Part shown: piece after piece, positions 10,843 through 21,179 of the stretch | Layout: each line of letters opens with the position of its first letter | Numbering within the stretch: position 1 is the first letter of the stretch | Source of the DNA: Tolypocladium sp. Sup5 PDA-1 | Lineage: Eukaryota > Ascomycota > Sordariomycetes > Hypocreales > Ophiocordycipitaceae | Direction: 5' to 3' | DNA length: 64,000 bases | NCBI GenBank assembly: GCA_000750105.3 | Contig: JPHH03000044.1 | Coordinates: 186,001-250,000, forward strand | Translations under genes and position numbers: made by a program | The notes under the pieces: model-generated | The model's database searches: none | Told to the model about the DNA's origin: nothing | The model's input: the letters and a program-made list of their open reading frames with translations, nothing else

Positions 10843-13627
10843 ATGCCTTCGGAGAAGCAGCCCTTCTACGACCCGGTACCGCCGACATACGATGAGGCCC
10901 TAGCCAGCAGCAGTCGTCGCGACGGCGGCTGGCGGTCCCCCGTCGACGACCGCAACGCCCACGAGACAGAGTCGCAATCCCTCCTACCGCACGCCGAGTC
11001 TTCGGCCAGCTCCTCGAGACGCTTGAATGGAGGCTATCGTCCGCCGACGGTCGAGACGGACGACGAGGATAGCCTGTTCGGCAGCGACGGCGATGCCGAC
11101 GACGACGACGAGGCTGCCCACGTGCGGCGGGAGATGCAGGAGATGGAGATTGAGGAGCCGTCCAGATCGCGGGGCTCGGTATGGGGCAAGAGAATAGGAT
11201 TCAAGCTCTCCCTGCCCCGGTGGAAGTGGTCCTGGAGGCCCAGGCTACCTCGGCTGCGGATCCAGCTCCCGTCGCGGGCCGCCGTCGCCGTGCCTGATGC
11301 CGACGAGCCCAATGAAGGCGAGACGGCCACCGAGACGAGGCGATGGGAGTGGCCCAAGTTCGACAACGTGACGCTGATACTGGCATTTGCCCGCCTCATC
11401 GCGGCCGTCATCGTGTTGGGGTTCCTCTACTTCCTCTTCGCCAGCGGCGTCTTCGGCAATCTGTCCTCGCGCCTCAACGGGGCCACGCGCTACGACCCGG
11501 AGGACCTCCGAGTCCACGTTCAGAGAAGCGTCGAGCCCATGCGACTGCGCGCTTCCGTGCAGCACTTTTCCAGCTACGCTCACATTGCCGGAACCGAGGG
11601 CGACTACGCGACGGCAATGGACGTGGAGAGCATGTTCAGCAGGGCTGGACTCGACAAGGTGGAGGTGGATGAATACTACGTCTACGTCAACTATCCGCGA
11701 AAGGACGGCCGGACCGTGCAAATCATGGATGGAAAGGGCGAGAGGGCCATCTGGACGGCAAAGCTGGAAGAGGAGGAGCGCGGTGGTGAGACTGCCGGGC
11801 GGCAAACATATGCCTTCCACGGACACTCCAAATCCGGAGACGTGAAGGGGCCGTTGATATACGCCAACTACGGATCACGAGAGGATTTCAAGAGGCTCAA
11901 GGACATGGGGGTCGACACCAGCGGGGCCATTGCGCTGGTGCGATACTACGGCACCCAGACCGACCGCGCCCTCAAGGTCAAGGCGGCCGAGCTTGCCGGC
12001 TTCGCGGGCTGCATCATCTACAGCGACCCTGCGGACGATGGCTTCCTCAAAGGCGATGTGGCGCCCAAGGGGCGTTTCATGCCCGCGGACGGCGTCCAGC
12101 GCGGCGCGGTGAGCTTGATGAGCTGGGTGGTCGGCGACGTCTTGACTCCAGGCTGGGAGAGCAAGAAGGACAGGCCGCGGATGAAGGTCAACGAGACGCC
12201 CGGCCTGGTCAAGATTCCGAGTCTTCCGTTGGCGTGGAGGGATGCTCAGATTTTGCTGCAGCACCTCAAGGGGCACGGCGAGAAGGTGCCGGACGCTTGG
12301 AAAGGCGGCGTCCCTGATGTTGGAGAGTGGTGGACGGGTGACCATTCCTCGCCGATCGTGCGTCTTCAGAACGAGCAGGACGAGATTGAGAAGCAGCCAA
12401 TCTGGAACGTCTACGGCAAGATCATCGGCATGGAGCAGACGGCACGCTCCATCATCCTCGGCAACCACCGAGATGCCTGGGCCTTTGGCGCAACCGACCC
12501 GCACACCGGGACGGCCATCATGATTGAGCTGGCGCGCATCTTTGGCGGCCTGCTCGAGCGAGGCTGGAGACCCCTGCGGACGATTGAGTTCATGTCTTGG
12601 GACGCCGAGGAGTACAACCTGATCGGATCCACAGAGTTTGTCGAGAACAACCTCGACAGGCTGCGGGACAGCGCCTATGCCTACATCAACCTGGACACCG
12701 TCATCACCGGAACCGAGTTCCGCGCGGCAGGCTCGCCGCCGCTCGAGAAGGCGCTGCTCCGCGCCCTCGACCGGGTCACTGACCCCAACACCAATGCGAC
12801 CCTCAGGGAGATGTGGAAGCCTCCGAAAGGCCGAATGGACGGCCTGGGGGCAGGCAGCGACTACGTTGCGTTCCAGGACATTGCGGGCACGAGCTCTCTG
12901 GATCTCGAGTTTACGGGAGAAAAGGTCCCGTACCACTCCAGCTACGACAACTTTGATCTGGTGGAAAATGTGATTGACCCCGGCTTCGTCTACCACACGC
13001 TCATGGGCCAGGTGGTCGGCTTGCTGCTCCTCGACCTGTCGGACCGGGCCATCGTGCCCTTTGACATGGTGGCGTACGCCGAGGCGCTCAAGGACTGGGT
13101 GCGGGATCTGGGCAAGTGGATCGGGGACAAGGGGGCGAACAAGGACGAGGCGTCGAGGCTGTCGGTGAAGGAGCTGGAGGATGCCGTGACCTTGATCAAG
13201 GGCAACGCCGAAGAGTTTCAGAGGTGGGAGCTCGAATGGGACCACCTCGTGATTGCGAGCGGCGGGTGGGAGGCCAACGACCTGGGGGCATCGCGGCTGG
13301 TGTACAACGACAAGATGGCTTTGTTTGAGACGGCCCTGCTAGATCTGGAGCTCGGCGGCGGTGTAAGTGTCCATTTCACGGGCGTTTCTGCTAAACCGTG
13401 GTGACTGGCTGCTGACCATGTACACGCAGGTTCCCAACCGCACGCAGTTCAAGCACGTCGTGTTCGGCCCGCAGCTCTGGTCGGGCTACGACGAGGCCTT
13501 CTTCCCGGCGATCCGCGACACCGTCGAGGCGGGAGAGTGGGATCAGGCGCGGCGCATCACGGCCAAGACGGCAGCCATCTTGCGCAATGCGGCGACGGTG
13601 CTCCAGATGGACCACAAGGTGAGGTGA
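10843..13627 (+). CDS. Tre1/Tre2-like M28B membrane peptidase (transferrin-receptor family)
   Basis: Two exons (10843-13362, 13430-13627), 67-bp intron; 905 aa. A type II membrane protein: cytosolic tail, one transmembrane helix at about residues 176-202, then a luminal PA domain, an M28B peptidase domain and a transferrin-receptor-like dimerisation domain. All five zinc-ligand positions of glutamate carboxypeptidase II are present with the same spacing in the first four: His542, Asp552, Glu589/Glu590, Asp618, and His698 in PYHSSYD. The tail has a PPTY motif (residues 13-16) of the PPxY type bound by Rsp5 WW domains, and ESQSLL (43-48), an acidic-dileucine sorting signal. Yeast Tre1/Tre2 are Rsp5 adaptors of this architecture that act in vacuolar sorting. 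Orthology is inferred. An acidic low-complexity stretch lies at about residues 70-95. The last codons read GTGAGG before TGA, so a further 3' exon cannot be excluded. Confidence 0.92.
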
Positions 13628-13995
13628 GGAACATACTGTACGATGGGGATTGTGAGGGCTGGGGTTTTTGGGCAAATCTCGATACTGGGCGAGCGCCTTT
13701 TTTCTCGTTTGTGGTTCGGGCGGGTGTAGGACCTGCACTCTCGTGGCTTGAAGGGCAATCATTGCATGGAGTTGGGATATGTTTGAGAGCTCAGCGTCGG
13801 CCGCCGTCGGCCATCTGGGGCGCCGATGAATGGCATTGTCAGATTCTTTTTGTGGCAGCGATTAGAAAATATTCGAGTCTCAAAGTCATCATGTCCGGGA
13901 GTATCCGTGGATCTATTCTTCATCATCTCGTCTCGAACCGAAACATCCCGTCGGCACAGCACTAGCTACCAACCACAGCCCAGGCAGACAGACAT
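13628..13995. other. Convergent intergenic region
   Basis: Holds the 3' ends of the M28B gene and the Dap1-like gene. No gene, repeat or RNA was recognised. Confidence 0.5.
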
Positions 13996-14626
13996 CTAGT
14001 CGGAACCCGCGCCGCTGGTGCCGCTGCCGCTGCCGCTATCGAAGTCCTTCTGCGACACCAGCTTGCCGATGACGTCGTACTTTTCCAGGAACCGCTCCTC
14101 CCAGCCCTGCAGCGCCTCGAGCTCGTCCTTGCCCAGCCCGTCGAGCGTATCCAGCGGGCCGTCGAGGTCCTTGGTCAGCATGTCCTCGTCGAAGCTGCCG
14201 CACGCGAGGCCGCGGCTGGCGTCGCGGCCGGCGAAGTTTGCGTAGGGGCCGCCCGGGCCGTAGAAGTTGCGCCCGCGGGAGACGTCGAAGACGCGGCCGC
14301 GGACGGCGAGGAGCACGGGGGTGTCGTGGGTGCCGTTGAGGGGGAGGAGGGTGCGCGGGGTGTAGGTCTTGAAGACGACGGGTGGGGGGTTGCGGTGCAG
14401 CGCCGGAGGGGCGGAGGTGCGGATGAAGACGGCGTAGAGGGTGTAGGCGAGGACGCTGGCGAGGATGAGGTTGAGGGGTGTGAGGAGCGCGGAGCTGGTG
14501 AAGCGTATGTTAGCATGTCGTCTCTGTCAACGTATCGCACCGCGTGGATGGATGCATGGATGGGGGTGCTCACCTGGCGGCTTCTCGGGCGGCCTCGTGG
14601 GCCATGCGGTGCTCGACGTAGTCCAT
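13996..14626 (-). CDS. Dap1-like cytochrome b5/MAPR haem-binding protein
   Basis: Two exons (14626-14574, 14494-13996), 79-bp intron with a CTAAC branch site; 183 aa. Layout: a short N-terminal segment, one membrane helix (about residues 20-42, LLTPLNLILASVLAYTLYAVF), and a cytochrome b5-like domain of the membrane-associated progesterone receptor type, with LLAVRGRVFDVSRG, FYGPGGPYANFAGRDASRGLA and a C-terminal GWEERFLEKYDVIGKL. The FYGPGGPY tyrosines belong to the Tyr-ligated haem pocket of the family. Yeast Dap1 binds haem and supports the sterol demethylase Erg11/CYP51, and a CYP51A gene lies about 19 kb away in this window. The tail ends in a Ser/Gly-rich stretch. The short first exon is supported by frame, ATG and continuity into the membrane helix. 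Confidence 0.9.
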
Positions 14627-15083
14627 CTTTGCGCGGCAGCTGTGGCAGCGAGTCTGGCGTTGAGAAAAGCGACGATGCGGATGCGGATGCAGGGCAGAGG
14701 ACAGACCTTGCGACGGTGGGAGGTGATGAGGCAAGGTGGTCGAGCTTCCGCGCCGTGCTGGGCCGAGGAAGTACAGGGTAGGCTGGTCGGTGCACGGAGC
14801 AATACTGGGCGCCTGACGTATTTCTGATAGAGTAACCAACCAACATGCATGAATTAACAAGGGCGTATTCGCATTTTTCTACTTCGTACCATTGCGTTTA
14901 ACGACGTCTTTACTACGAAGTACCTACGTAACTAACAGCCAAAAGTGCTGTCATTTAGCACCGCTGCCATCAGCCCAATCCTCAGGTTCAAGGAGCTTCC
15001 GCTGCCCGTCGGTCAAGCGAGGGACAAGTTGAAATCTCGCCATCACACGTTCTTAAAGCATTCAACCTCCCACGAAATTCGCA
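14627..15083. other. Divergent promoter: Dap1-like gene / DUF3632-like gene
   Basis: No gene is seen. It contains TACTTCGTA at 14880-14888 and its reverse complement TACGAAGTA at 14914-14922, an inverted pair 25 bp apart roughly midway between the two start codons. Confidence 0.5.
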
Positions 15084-16106
15084 ATGGCGTCGCCAAATGC
15101 GTCTCGTGCTGATGCCAGTCTCAGGTCTCGTATGGCGCTCTCCGCCATGACGCGGGGCATTTGGGAAGAAACGGCTCGTCGCGAGGGAACCGACAACAGT
15201 CTGTGGGAGACCGCAACCAGCATGTGCTCAACCATCAACAAGAGGTGCTCCATTGGAGATTACCCGGATGAGACGCTCAAAGTCGACTTGCACGACCTGT
15301 GGTTTCTCTACTATCAAGCCAGCAAGCATACATCCAGCACCAGCGCCAACCAGGACAGACTGGCGTTCCAGATTCTCCAGGCGCAGGAGCAAAAGGACGT
15401 GGCCAAGCTTTCATTGCCTGTGGGACCGAGGGTAGGGGATTATAAAACCGGACCCTATCTCTGGGACCACTTGCCGTTCTTCGTCACAGACATGGTCAAC
15501 TTTTGGAAGCAGGACTGCGCGGGGATGAGCAGCGAGCAGCGCCTCAACTTTGCAACGTTTCTCGCCAAACTTGCGTCGGTTGGCCTGGCGCTGGAAAAGA
15601 TGTGCGTTGTGGCTTTCTGCCTTTTCCGCGATGCACTCGAGACGGCACGCCCACTCGGCCAACTGGGGGGCCAGGACGACGAGGATCAAAGCCGAGGTAT
15701 GCAGGATCTCACCATCGCTACCTTGCTCCCCGCTGTCAACGCCTGGCTCTTCCATGCGGGGTGGAAGATCATACAGCTCTCGGATGAGCAGTGGAGCAAG
15801 TCTGACCGTCTGGATGGCCGGCTTGGACCACTCGTGCGCGACGAAGCGGTCATTGAGGAAACGGAAGGGGGCGGCTTCAGCCCCAAGAGATGGATGTATT
15901 GGCTGAAGCGCTTGGAGGAGATTTCTCAAGAGGCAAGACAGGCTGGCGAGGACGAGCTTGCGGACTTTGCGTGCCGGGCGATGGATAACATGCTGCTCAT
16001 TGTCGACGAGACGGACTCGGTTGTCAAGGAGGAGCTGAGTGCTGCTGGGGGTGTGGTACAGTACCAACCGCCGACGCACCAGCTTGGCCCTGACCGAGTG
16101 GAATGA
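15084..16106 (+). CDS. Fungal DUF3632-like protein, function unknown
   Basis: Single-exon frame of 340 aa, predicted soluble and largely helical. It starts with a Ser/Arg-rich stretch and continues with segments such as DLWFLYYQASKH and PYLWDHLPFFVTDMVNFW that recall the fungal DUF3632 family. This assignment is from memory and tentative. No catalytic motif, signal peptide or membrane helix is seen. It is transcribed away from the Dap1-like gene, and the two share an upstream region. Complete frame, codon use like its neighbours. Confidence 0.75.
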   Translation: MASPNASRADASLRSRMALSAMTRGIWEETARREGTDNSLWETATSMCSTINKRCSIGDYPDETLKVDLHDLWFLYYQASKHTSSTSANQDRLAFQILQAQEQKDVAKLSLPVGPRVGDYKTGPYLWDHLPFFVTDMVNFWKQDCAGMSSEQRLNFATFLAKLASVGLALEKMCVVAFCLFRDALETARPLGQLGGQDDEDQSRGMQDLTIATLLPAVNAWLFHAGWKIIQLSDEQWSKSDRLDGRLGPLVRDEAVIEETEGGGFSPKRWMYWLKRLEEISQEARQAGEDELADFACRAMDNMLLIVDETDSVVKEELSAAGGVVQYQPPTHQLGPDRVE

Positions 16107-16471
16107 GATAAATGCCCTGTGTATGAGAACTATCGTCGAAGATCAATATTGATGCCTCGGTTTGCACCTTGACGCTCGCTACCTGTTCAAGGCACCTGAT
16201 GTTGTAAGCCGAAGCTCGCGGGTTCCTGCGTAGCTGGACGCATTGTCATTGGGATAGGCATTCACGGAAAAGAGGAATTCTCCGCCTTTGGCCCAAATGA
16301 CGAGCTCAGTTTAATATCCCGGACGGCGCAAACAAACAAAGCCCAGATGCCTGAGCTCCATATACCTCCGGCCCGAGCCGTGGTTAAAGTGGGGCCGAGC
16401 GAACGATGGGTACCCACTCCATTGTGCAACAATATAGGCTGCGATAAGCCGTTTCGTAAGCACCTCGCTAA
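16107..16471. other. Intergenic upstream of tRNA-Ala
   Basis: No gene is seen between the DUF3632-like gene and the tRNA. The 3' UTR of the former is expected at the left end. Confidence 0.5.
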
Positions 16472-16552
16472 GGGGAAATGGTGTAGGGGTTCTCACATCT
16501 GCTTTGCACCATTGCTTGTAGAAGGTCCGGGGTTCAAATCCCCGTTTCTCCA
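16472..16552 (+). tRNA. tRNA-Ala (anticodon TGC) with 8-nt intron
   Basis: A complete cloverleaf can be drawn. The acceptor stem is GGGGAAA with TTTCTCC and includes a G3:U70 wobble, the alanine identity pair. The D stem is GTG/CAC. The anticodon stem is TCTGC/GTAGA and the T arm is CGGGG-TTCAAAT-CCCCG. The discriminator base is A. The anticodon TGC is at 16505-16507. Between position 37 (A, 16508) and 38 (T, 16517) sit eight extra bases, 16509-16516, at the canonical tRNA intron site. Total 81 nt, which is 73 nt after splicing. Confidence 0.92.
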
Positions 16553-16555
16553 GAA

Positions 16556-16560
16556 TTTTT
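16556..16560 (+). terminator. Pol III T5 terminator of tRNA-Ala
   Basis: A run of five T starts four bases after the discriminator base, the normal RNA polymerase III stop signal. Confidence 0.75.
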
Positions 16561-17247
16561 GCCGGCACCGTCGACTGCGGTGTTCAGTAAGGCGTCACTT
16601 TTTTGTTATTTTATTCAGTTATTTACATGTACGTCCGTACTGGGTTGTGGGTAAACTGCAGGATCGTTCCTCTGCTGGTCTTGCGGGGTTGCGAGTCTTA
16701 TGCTGCTTCTGGAATGTGTTGGCACAGGGGGGACTGATCGACTTACACGGACAATATATGGTGCTTGTTTAAGCTCTTTTGATTTCTCCTCCTACGAGTA
16801 CGGCGTGTAAGTCGGTTCATGCTTGTAGCTCACAACAAGAAACAGCCTCTCATGCTCGATCACTTTACCGCTCGGTTCCCGGTGACAGCAATGCCGTGAT
16901 TCAATTGAGGGACCAATGCAGCAACGGGCATAATCACCGCGAATGCGTCACTCGCCGACACAGACAAGGCATATTCAACAAAGCATTGTCAACATCGGAA
17001 ATACGACAATTGCTCCTGCTGTGCACTTGCCAGTGACTCAGCGGCAGAGCCTCAGCCAGTGACTCAGCGGCAAGGCCTCAGCCAGTCAACCTTGCGCCCA
17101 AGCGCTGAGCCCGCGCGGCATTGAAAGCTGGAAAGCCGGGGGGGGGGTTCCACGATGGACATATAACCACAAGACAGAAGGAACGACGTCGACTTGAAGG
17201 CTTGTAGGTTAAAGCGCTCGGGGGCGACATTGTGAGAACAAGGCAAC
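16561..17247. other. Intergenic: NADAR gene upstream region
   Basis: No gene is seen. It contains the tandem 26-bp repeat with TGACTCA sites annotated separately, and a run of ten or so G at about 17141-17150. Confidence 0.5.
17031..17082 (+). promoter_or_regulatory. Tandem 26-bp repeat with two TGACTCA (CPC1/Gcn4/AP-1-type) sites
   Basis: Two adjacent 26-bp units (17031-17056, 17057-17082) differ at only two positions, and a partial third begins at 17083. Each holds one TGACTCA, the consensus bound by bZIP regulators of the Gcn4/CPC1 class. They lie about 165-215 bp upstream of the NADAR gene start, a normal place for activator sites. Binding is inferred from the consensus only. Confidence 0.5.
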
Positions 17248-17896
17248 ATGGCAGACACCGGAAGCAGCGCGGACGAACCGCTCTACTTTTGGCGAGAGTC
17301 GGACCCGGCGACGGGATGGCTCTCGCAGTGGTATTACTGCCCCTTTCGCGACGACGAGGATCCCAGCAGGGTGTATGACACGGCAGAGCAGTGAGTGGCA
17401 CACGAGTATCCAGCGTCGTACGATAGCACACCTATGGATGTCTTACCGCTCATGCGCCCGCAGCTACATGATGTACCACAAGGCCATGCTCTTCAACGAC
17501 GCCGCCGTCGCCGCCAAGGTCCTCGCAGCCGGGCACCCGCGCAACGCCAAGGCCCTCGGCCGCCGGGTCGCCGACTTCGCCGAGCCGACGTGGGCGCGGC
17601 ACCGCGAGGCCATTGTGCGCCGCGGCAACGCGCTCAAGTTCACGGCCGCGGTGACCGAGGACGGGTTCCGCATGGGCAGCGGCAAGGACACGCCGCTGCT
17701 CGACGGCAGCCTGCGCGGGATGCTCCTCCGCACGGGCGAGCGCGAGATCGTCGAGGCCAGTCCGTATGACGCCATCTGGGGCATCGGGTTCACCGAGAGG
17801 GATGCTGAGGGCCTGAGGGAGTATTGGGGCGAGAACCTGCTGGGAAAGGCCTTGATGGAGGTGCGCAAGACGCTCAGGGAGCAGCAGGCCAGGTGA
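17248..17896 (+). CDS. NADAR-domain protein (YbiA-like)
   Basis: Two exons (17248-17390, 17464-17896), 73-bp intron; 191 aa. The splice creates TAEHYMMYHKAMLF, the family motif with its conserved Glu. It is followed by VLAAGHPRNAKALGRRV, the W-x-x-x-R-x-x-I-V block, IVEASPYDAIWGIGF and YWGENLLGKALMEVR, so the whole domain is present. NADAR proteins act on ribose-linked substrates: the YbiA/COG3236 group hydrolyses riboflavin-pathway intermediates, and some members remove ADP-ribose from guanine. Which activity applies here cannot be told. No targeting signal; likely cytosolic. A tandem pair of TGACTCA sites lies upstream. Confidence 0.9.
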
Positions 17897-18221
17897 CATT
17901 TTCCCGTCACCGCTCGATGGCATCGGTAGAGCGTATAGGTACATGCATATCCTCTGCAGTTGTGATGATTAGGATCTATCTTCTCTATCCCGACATTCCC
18001 TTTCTCCTCCATCGTACACGCAGAGGCCTCGTCCAGCCGAGGCCCAGCAGAGCGGTGTTGTTTAGGATGGCATGCAGCTGTGTTCCATCTCCTCTTCTCC
18101 CATCGCTTCTCCTCCAGACTCCGGTATCTTCCGCACTGATGCAAATATTGTACAAGTATTGACACAAACAGGCGCCGACATCGCCAACCTACAACACCAC
18201 GTTCAAAAAATTGTTATGCTT
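17897..18221. other. Convergent intergenic region
   Basis: 3' ends of the NADAR gene and TIM44. No other feature was recognised. Confidence 0.5.
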
Positions 18222-19927
18222 TTAGTACCAGTCCCGTCCGCTCTTCTGCATCTCGATCAAGCGCCAGCCTCTCGTCTCGGGGTTGTTCACGTCCTCAGGC
18301 ACCCGCGTGATACCAATGGCGTACGTGACCAGCTGCACCTTGTCCTCCATGCCGGCGGCCAGCTCGTTGGACTTGGCGTTGCGGTAGACGTGGACCTCCT
18401 GGGTGCGGCAGGTGATGATGAACACGGGCACCTCGCCAGGGTCCAGCATGCGGGCCCTCAGGATGTCGACGTTCCTGATGTCTAGGATCCGGCCGTCAGA
18501 CTTCATACCGGCCTGGAGGTACTGCTTGGTCAGCGCCTCGTAGACCGAGTACTGCGCCGCCGACAGCCACAGCTTCAGGGTCTCCGTGTCTCCCTTGACG
18601 TAGGCGTCCAACACCTCTGGCAGAATATACTCTCGCAGCTCCTGCAAGAAGGGCTCGACCTGGAAGGCCGGGTCCATGGATCGGAACTTCTTGATGACCA
18701 TGGCCGTCTCATTCTCGGCGAAGAAGCCGCCGATGCGGTCGGTGATGCTGCGGGCGGTCGAGATGAGCGGGTTCTCCGACTCTTCGTACTTGCCCTTCAT
18801 GCTGAACATTCCCTGTACGAACTTGTTGGAGTCTCGGAAGTCTCTCCACGCCTCTTTCCAAGCGGCGTCTTTGTGGAGCGTCACGTTGGTGCCGGCGCTG
18901 CGCACTGTTAGCCACAAAGCCCATGTGAAGCTGTTGACGATCTGGAAACATACTCGGGGTCCTCCTCCATGACTCCGCCGGCGCCGTGTCCGCGCTGCGC
19001 CTCCATCGCCGCTCTCTTCTTCCTCCGTTCTTCCTTCTCGACCCATCCACCGTATCGCGAGGAGCTGCCGTCGTCGATGACATCCTTGACGTTCTTGTAC
19101 GCCTCGGTGTCGCGGATGGGCTTGGTCGCCTTGTCCACGGCTTCTCCAGTCACGTTGGCGGCCTTGCGCACGCCCTTCATGACGGGCGTCTCCCAGGTCC
19201 AGGCCGCACCCTTGCCAATGGCGCCGGCGGTCGATTTGACGGCCTTGGATGCGGTCGAGGAGACGGCGCCGGTCGACTTCTCGTAAGCTTCACGGGCGCG
19301 GCGCACCGATTCGCTCTCAGTAAACTGGTGGGCGGCGGCTCCGATCTGCTTGGTCGACTCGTTCCACTCCTTGGACTTTTGAAACTCCGTGTTCATGGTG
19401 TCCATGAACACCTGCCAGGGCGTCTTGTCGCCGTGGGGAGGCGGAGGGGGGAGGTCCTCCTTTTTGCCATCCTTCTTGTCCTTGTCCTTGCCCTCCTCGC
19501 CTTCGGCCTTGTCGCCATTCTCGCCCTCGTCGGACTTTTTGGCTTGTTCATCCTCGGACTTGGCTTCCGACTCGGCCGGCTTTGCCTCTGTGTCCTCAGT
19601 CGGCTTTGCCTTTGCCCCCTCGGTCGCATCGGCTTTGGGCTTGTCTTCTTGGTATCTTCGGCCGGTCACGTGGAATTGCCGCGTCTGGAAGACGGATGTC
19701 GGGGTAAGGCGCAACTCGGCGGGTAGGAATTGGGATCGCAGAGGTGATAGGATGGCGCCCGTCACGGCGCTTTGCTGTGAGCTCGAGCCATGGCGACTCG
19801 GAGCCTGTGAGAGCTGGGAGGCTAACCTCCGGTACGCGGGAGATCTGCCATAGGAGTAGTTCAGGTGCGTGGACGCCCTGGACAGGGCATTTTCCGTGTT
19901 CGCTGCGCTTCGGACAAACGAGTTCAT
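18222..19927 (-). CDS. TIM44: TIM44, import motor subunit of the mitochondrial inner membrane
   Basis: Two exons (19927-18954, 18897-18222), 56-bp intron; 549 aa. TIM44 links the TIM23 channel to mtHsp70 on the matrix side. The N-terminus MNSFVRSAANTENALSRA, followed by many Arg/Ser residues and FHVTGRRYQ, reads as a matrix presequence. A highly charged Lys/Glu/Asp linker comes next (about residues 95-165), then the Tim44 core and the C-terminal lipid-facing domain (SITDRIGGFFAENETAMVIKK, GRILDIRNVDILRARMLDPG). The frame is open upstream to 20059 with another ATG, but that extension lacks presequence character, so 19927 is chosen. The upstream region (280 bp) is shared with the mitochondrial uS11 gene on the other strand. 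Confidence 0.93.
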
Positions 19928-20207
19928 GCTGAACGGTAAAAGGAGGAGAAGCAGTCCACAAGGGGTTCTTGCTCGTGGACGAGGCGAGGTGCAGGGGGGC
20001 GCTGGGGAAGAAGCTCGTGGCTGCGGGAGGAAATTTCGATTCTCGCGATTTCGGCTCATGGCGGAAAGAAAAGGCAGGCGGAGAGGCGGCAGAACCGCGG
20101 CTAATTGCGACCTCCGACCCCTGCACTAGCACCCGTCGCCTCGAAAATTAGAGACTCCAACTGGACTGACCTCGTGTTGAAGAACAACCCACGGCGATGC
20201 GTGCAAG

Positions 20208-20933
20208 ATGAGCCGGCCATTGACGAGTCGCCTTGCGGCGCAGCCGCTCCTTCGAACCTCCCAAGCCGTCGCGCCCAATTCTTCTCTCCGAGGCGCACGG
20301 TTCCTGTCGCAGACAAGCACGCGATGGGAGGACCCCAAGACGGACAAACCGAAGCGTGTGCAGGCAAGGCCAAAGACCGAATCTCTGCTGGAAAACATCT
20401 ACGGCACCGCGCAGACGGCGCGCAACCGCAGCGCACAGCAGCCCAACGCCATGTCCGACCTCTCCCAGAGCATGGTCTTCCAGGCCCTCAACAAGTCCAA
20501 CATCGACACCAGCGCGCTCTCCGGCCGGGCCCCCGAGGCCGTCCAGCCCAAGGACGACGAGCTGGAGCCCTTCCACTTCCACATCTTCTCCCACAAGCAC
20601 AACACACACATCACCTGCTCCAAGCCGAACCGGGAGCCCATCATCTCCATGTCGTGCGGCAACATCGGCTACAAGAAGTCCCGGCGGGGAACCTTTGACT
20701 CGGCGTACTCGCTGACAAAGTACGTGCTGGAGCGGCTCATCCACACCGGGTGGCCCATGAAGATGAAGCGGATGGAGCTGGTGCTGCGGGGGTTCGGGCA
20801 GGGCAGAGAGGCTGCCGTCAAGGTGCTGATGAGCCCCGAGGGCAAGGTCTTCCGCGACAAGATTGTGCGAGTGGCCGACTCGACGAGGATCAAGTTTGGC
20901 GGAACGAGAAGCGAAAAGCCCAGGCGTCTGTAG
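20208..20933 (+). CDS. Mitochondrial ribosomal protein uS11m
   Basis: Single-exon gene for 241 aa. It has an Arg/Ser/Ala-rich mitochondrial targeting region (about 1-55), a fungal-specific linker, and then the uS11 fold: HFHIFSHKHNTHITCSKPN, SMSCGNIGYKKSRRGTFDSA, LVLRGFGQGREAAVKVLMS and VRVADSTRIKFGGTRSEKPR. uS11 sits in the platform of the small subunit near the mRNA exit. The N-terminal extension is longer than in bacterial S11, as expected for a mitochondrial protein. Divergent from TIM44, so the two may share regulation. Confidence 0.93.
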   Translation: MSRPLTSRLAAQPLLRTSQAVAPNSSLRGARFLSQTSTRWEDPKTDKPKRVQARPKTESLLENIYGTAQTARNRSAQQPNAMSDLSQSMVFQALNKSNIDTSALSGRAPEAVQPKDDELEPFHFHIFSHKHNTHITCSKPNREPIISMSCGNIGYKKSRRGTFDSAYSLTKYVLERLIHTGWPMKMKRMELVLRGFGQGREAAVKVLMSPEGKVFRDKIVRVADSTRIKFGGTRSEKPRRL

Positions 20934-21179
20934 GCCTGGCTGTATCATCAAGCAAAGCATGTGCTGGGGCAAACAAGGATAATTGTACCATATTTTGTAC
21001 GCGCTATACCATACACACAATAAACACAACCCAGGAACTCGCTGGGCAAGGAATCGCCAGAACAAGTGGTATCGTGCTCAAATCTTCCCAAAAAAAGCTA
21101 ATTCATCGCCGAAAACGCCTTGCACAGCCATGGTCGTGCGTCGAATCAAAGATGAGGCTCAAAGGTCGAAGGCTGCCTG

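Noticed and set aside
11875..13245. 456-codon minus-strand frame inside the M28B gene
   Set aside because: Antisense shadow of a strongly biased coding exon; no family motif, while the plus strand has the full zinc site.
19928..20059. Upstream in-frame ATG extending TIM44 by 44 residues
   Set aside because: The extension is Pro/Arg/Leu-rich and lacks presequence character; the internal ATG starts a good matrix presequence.
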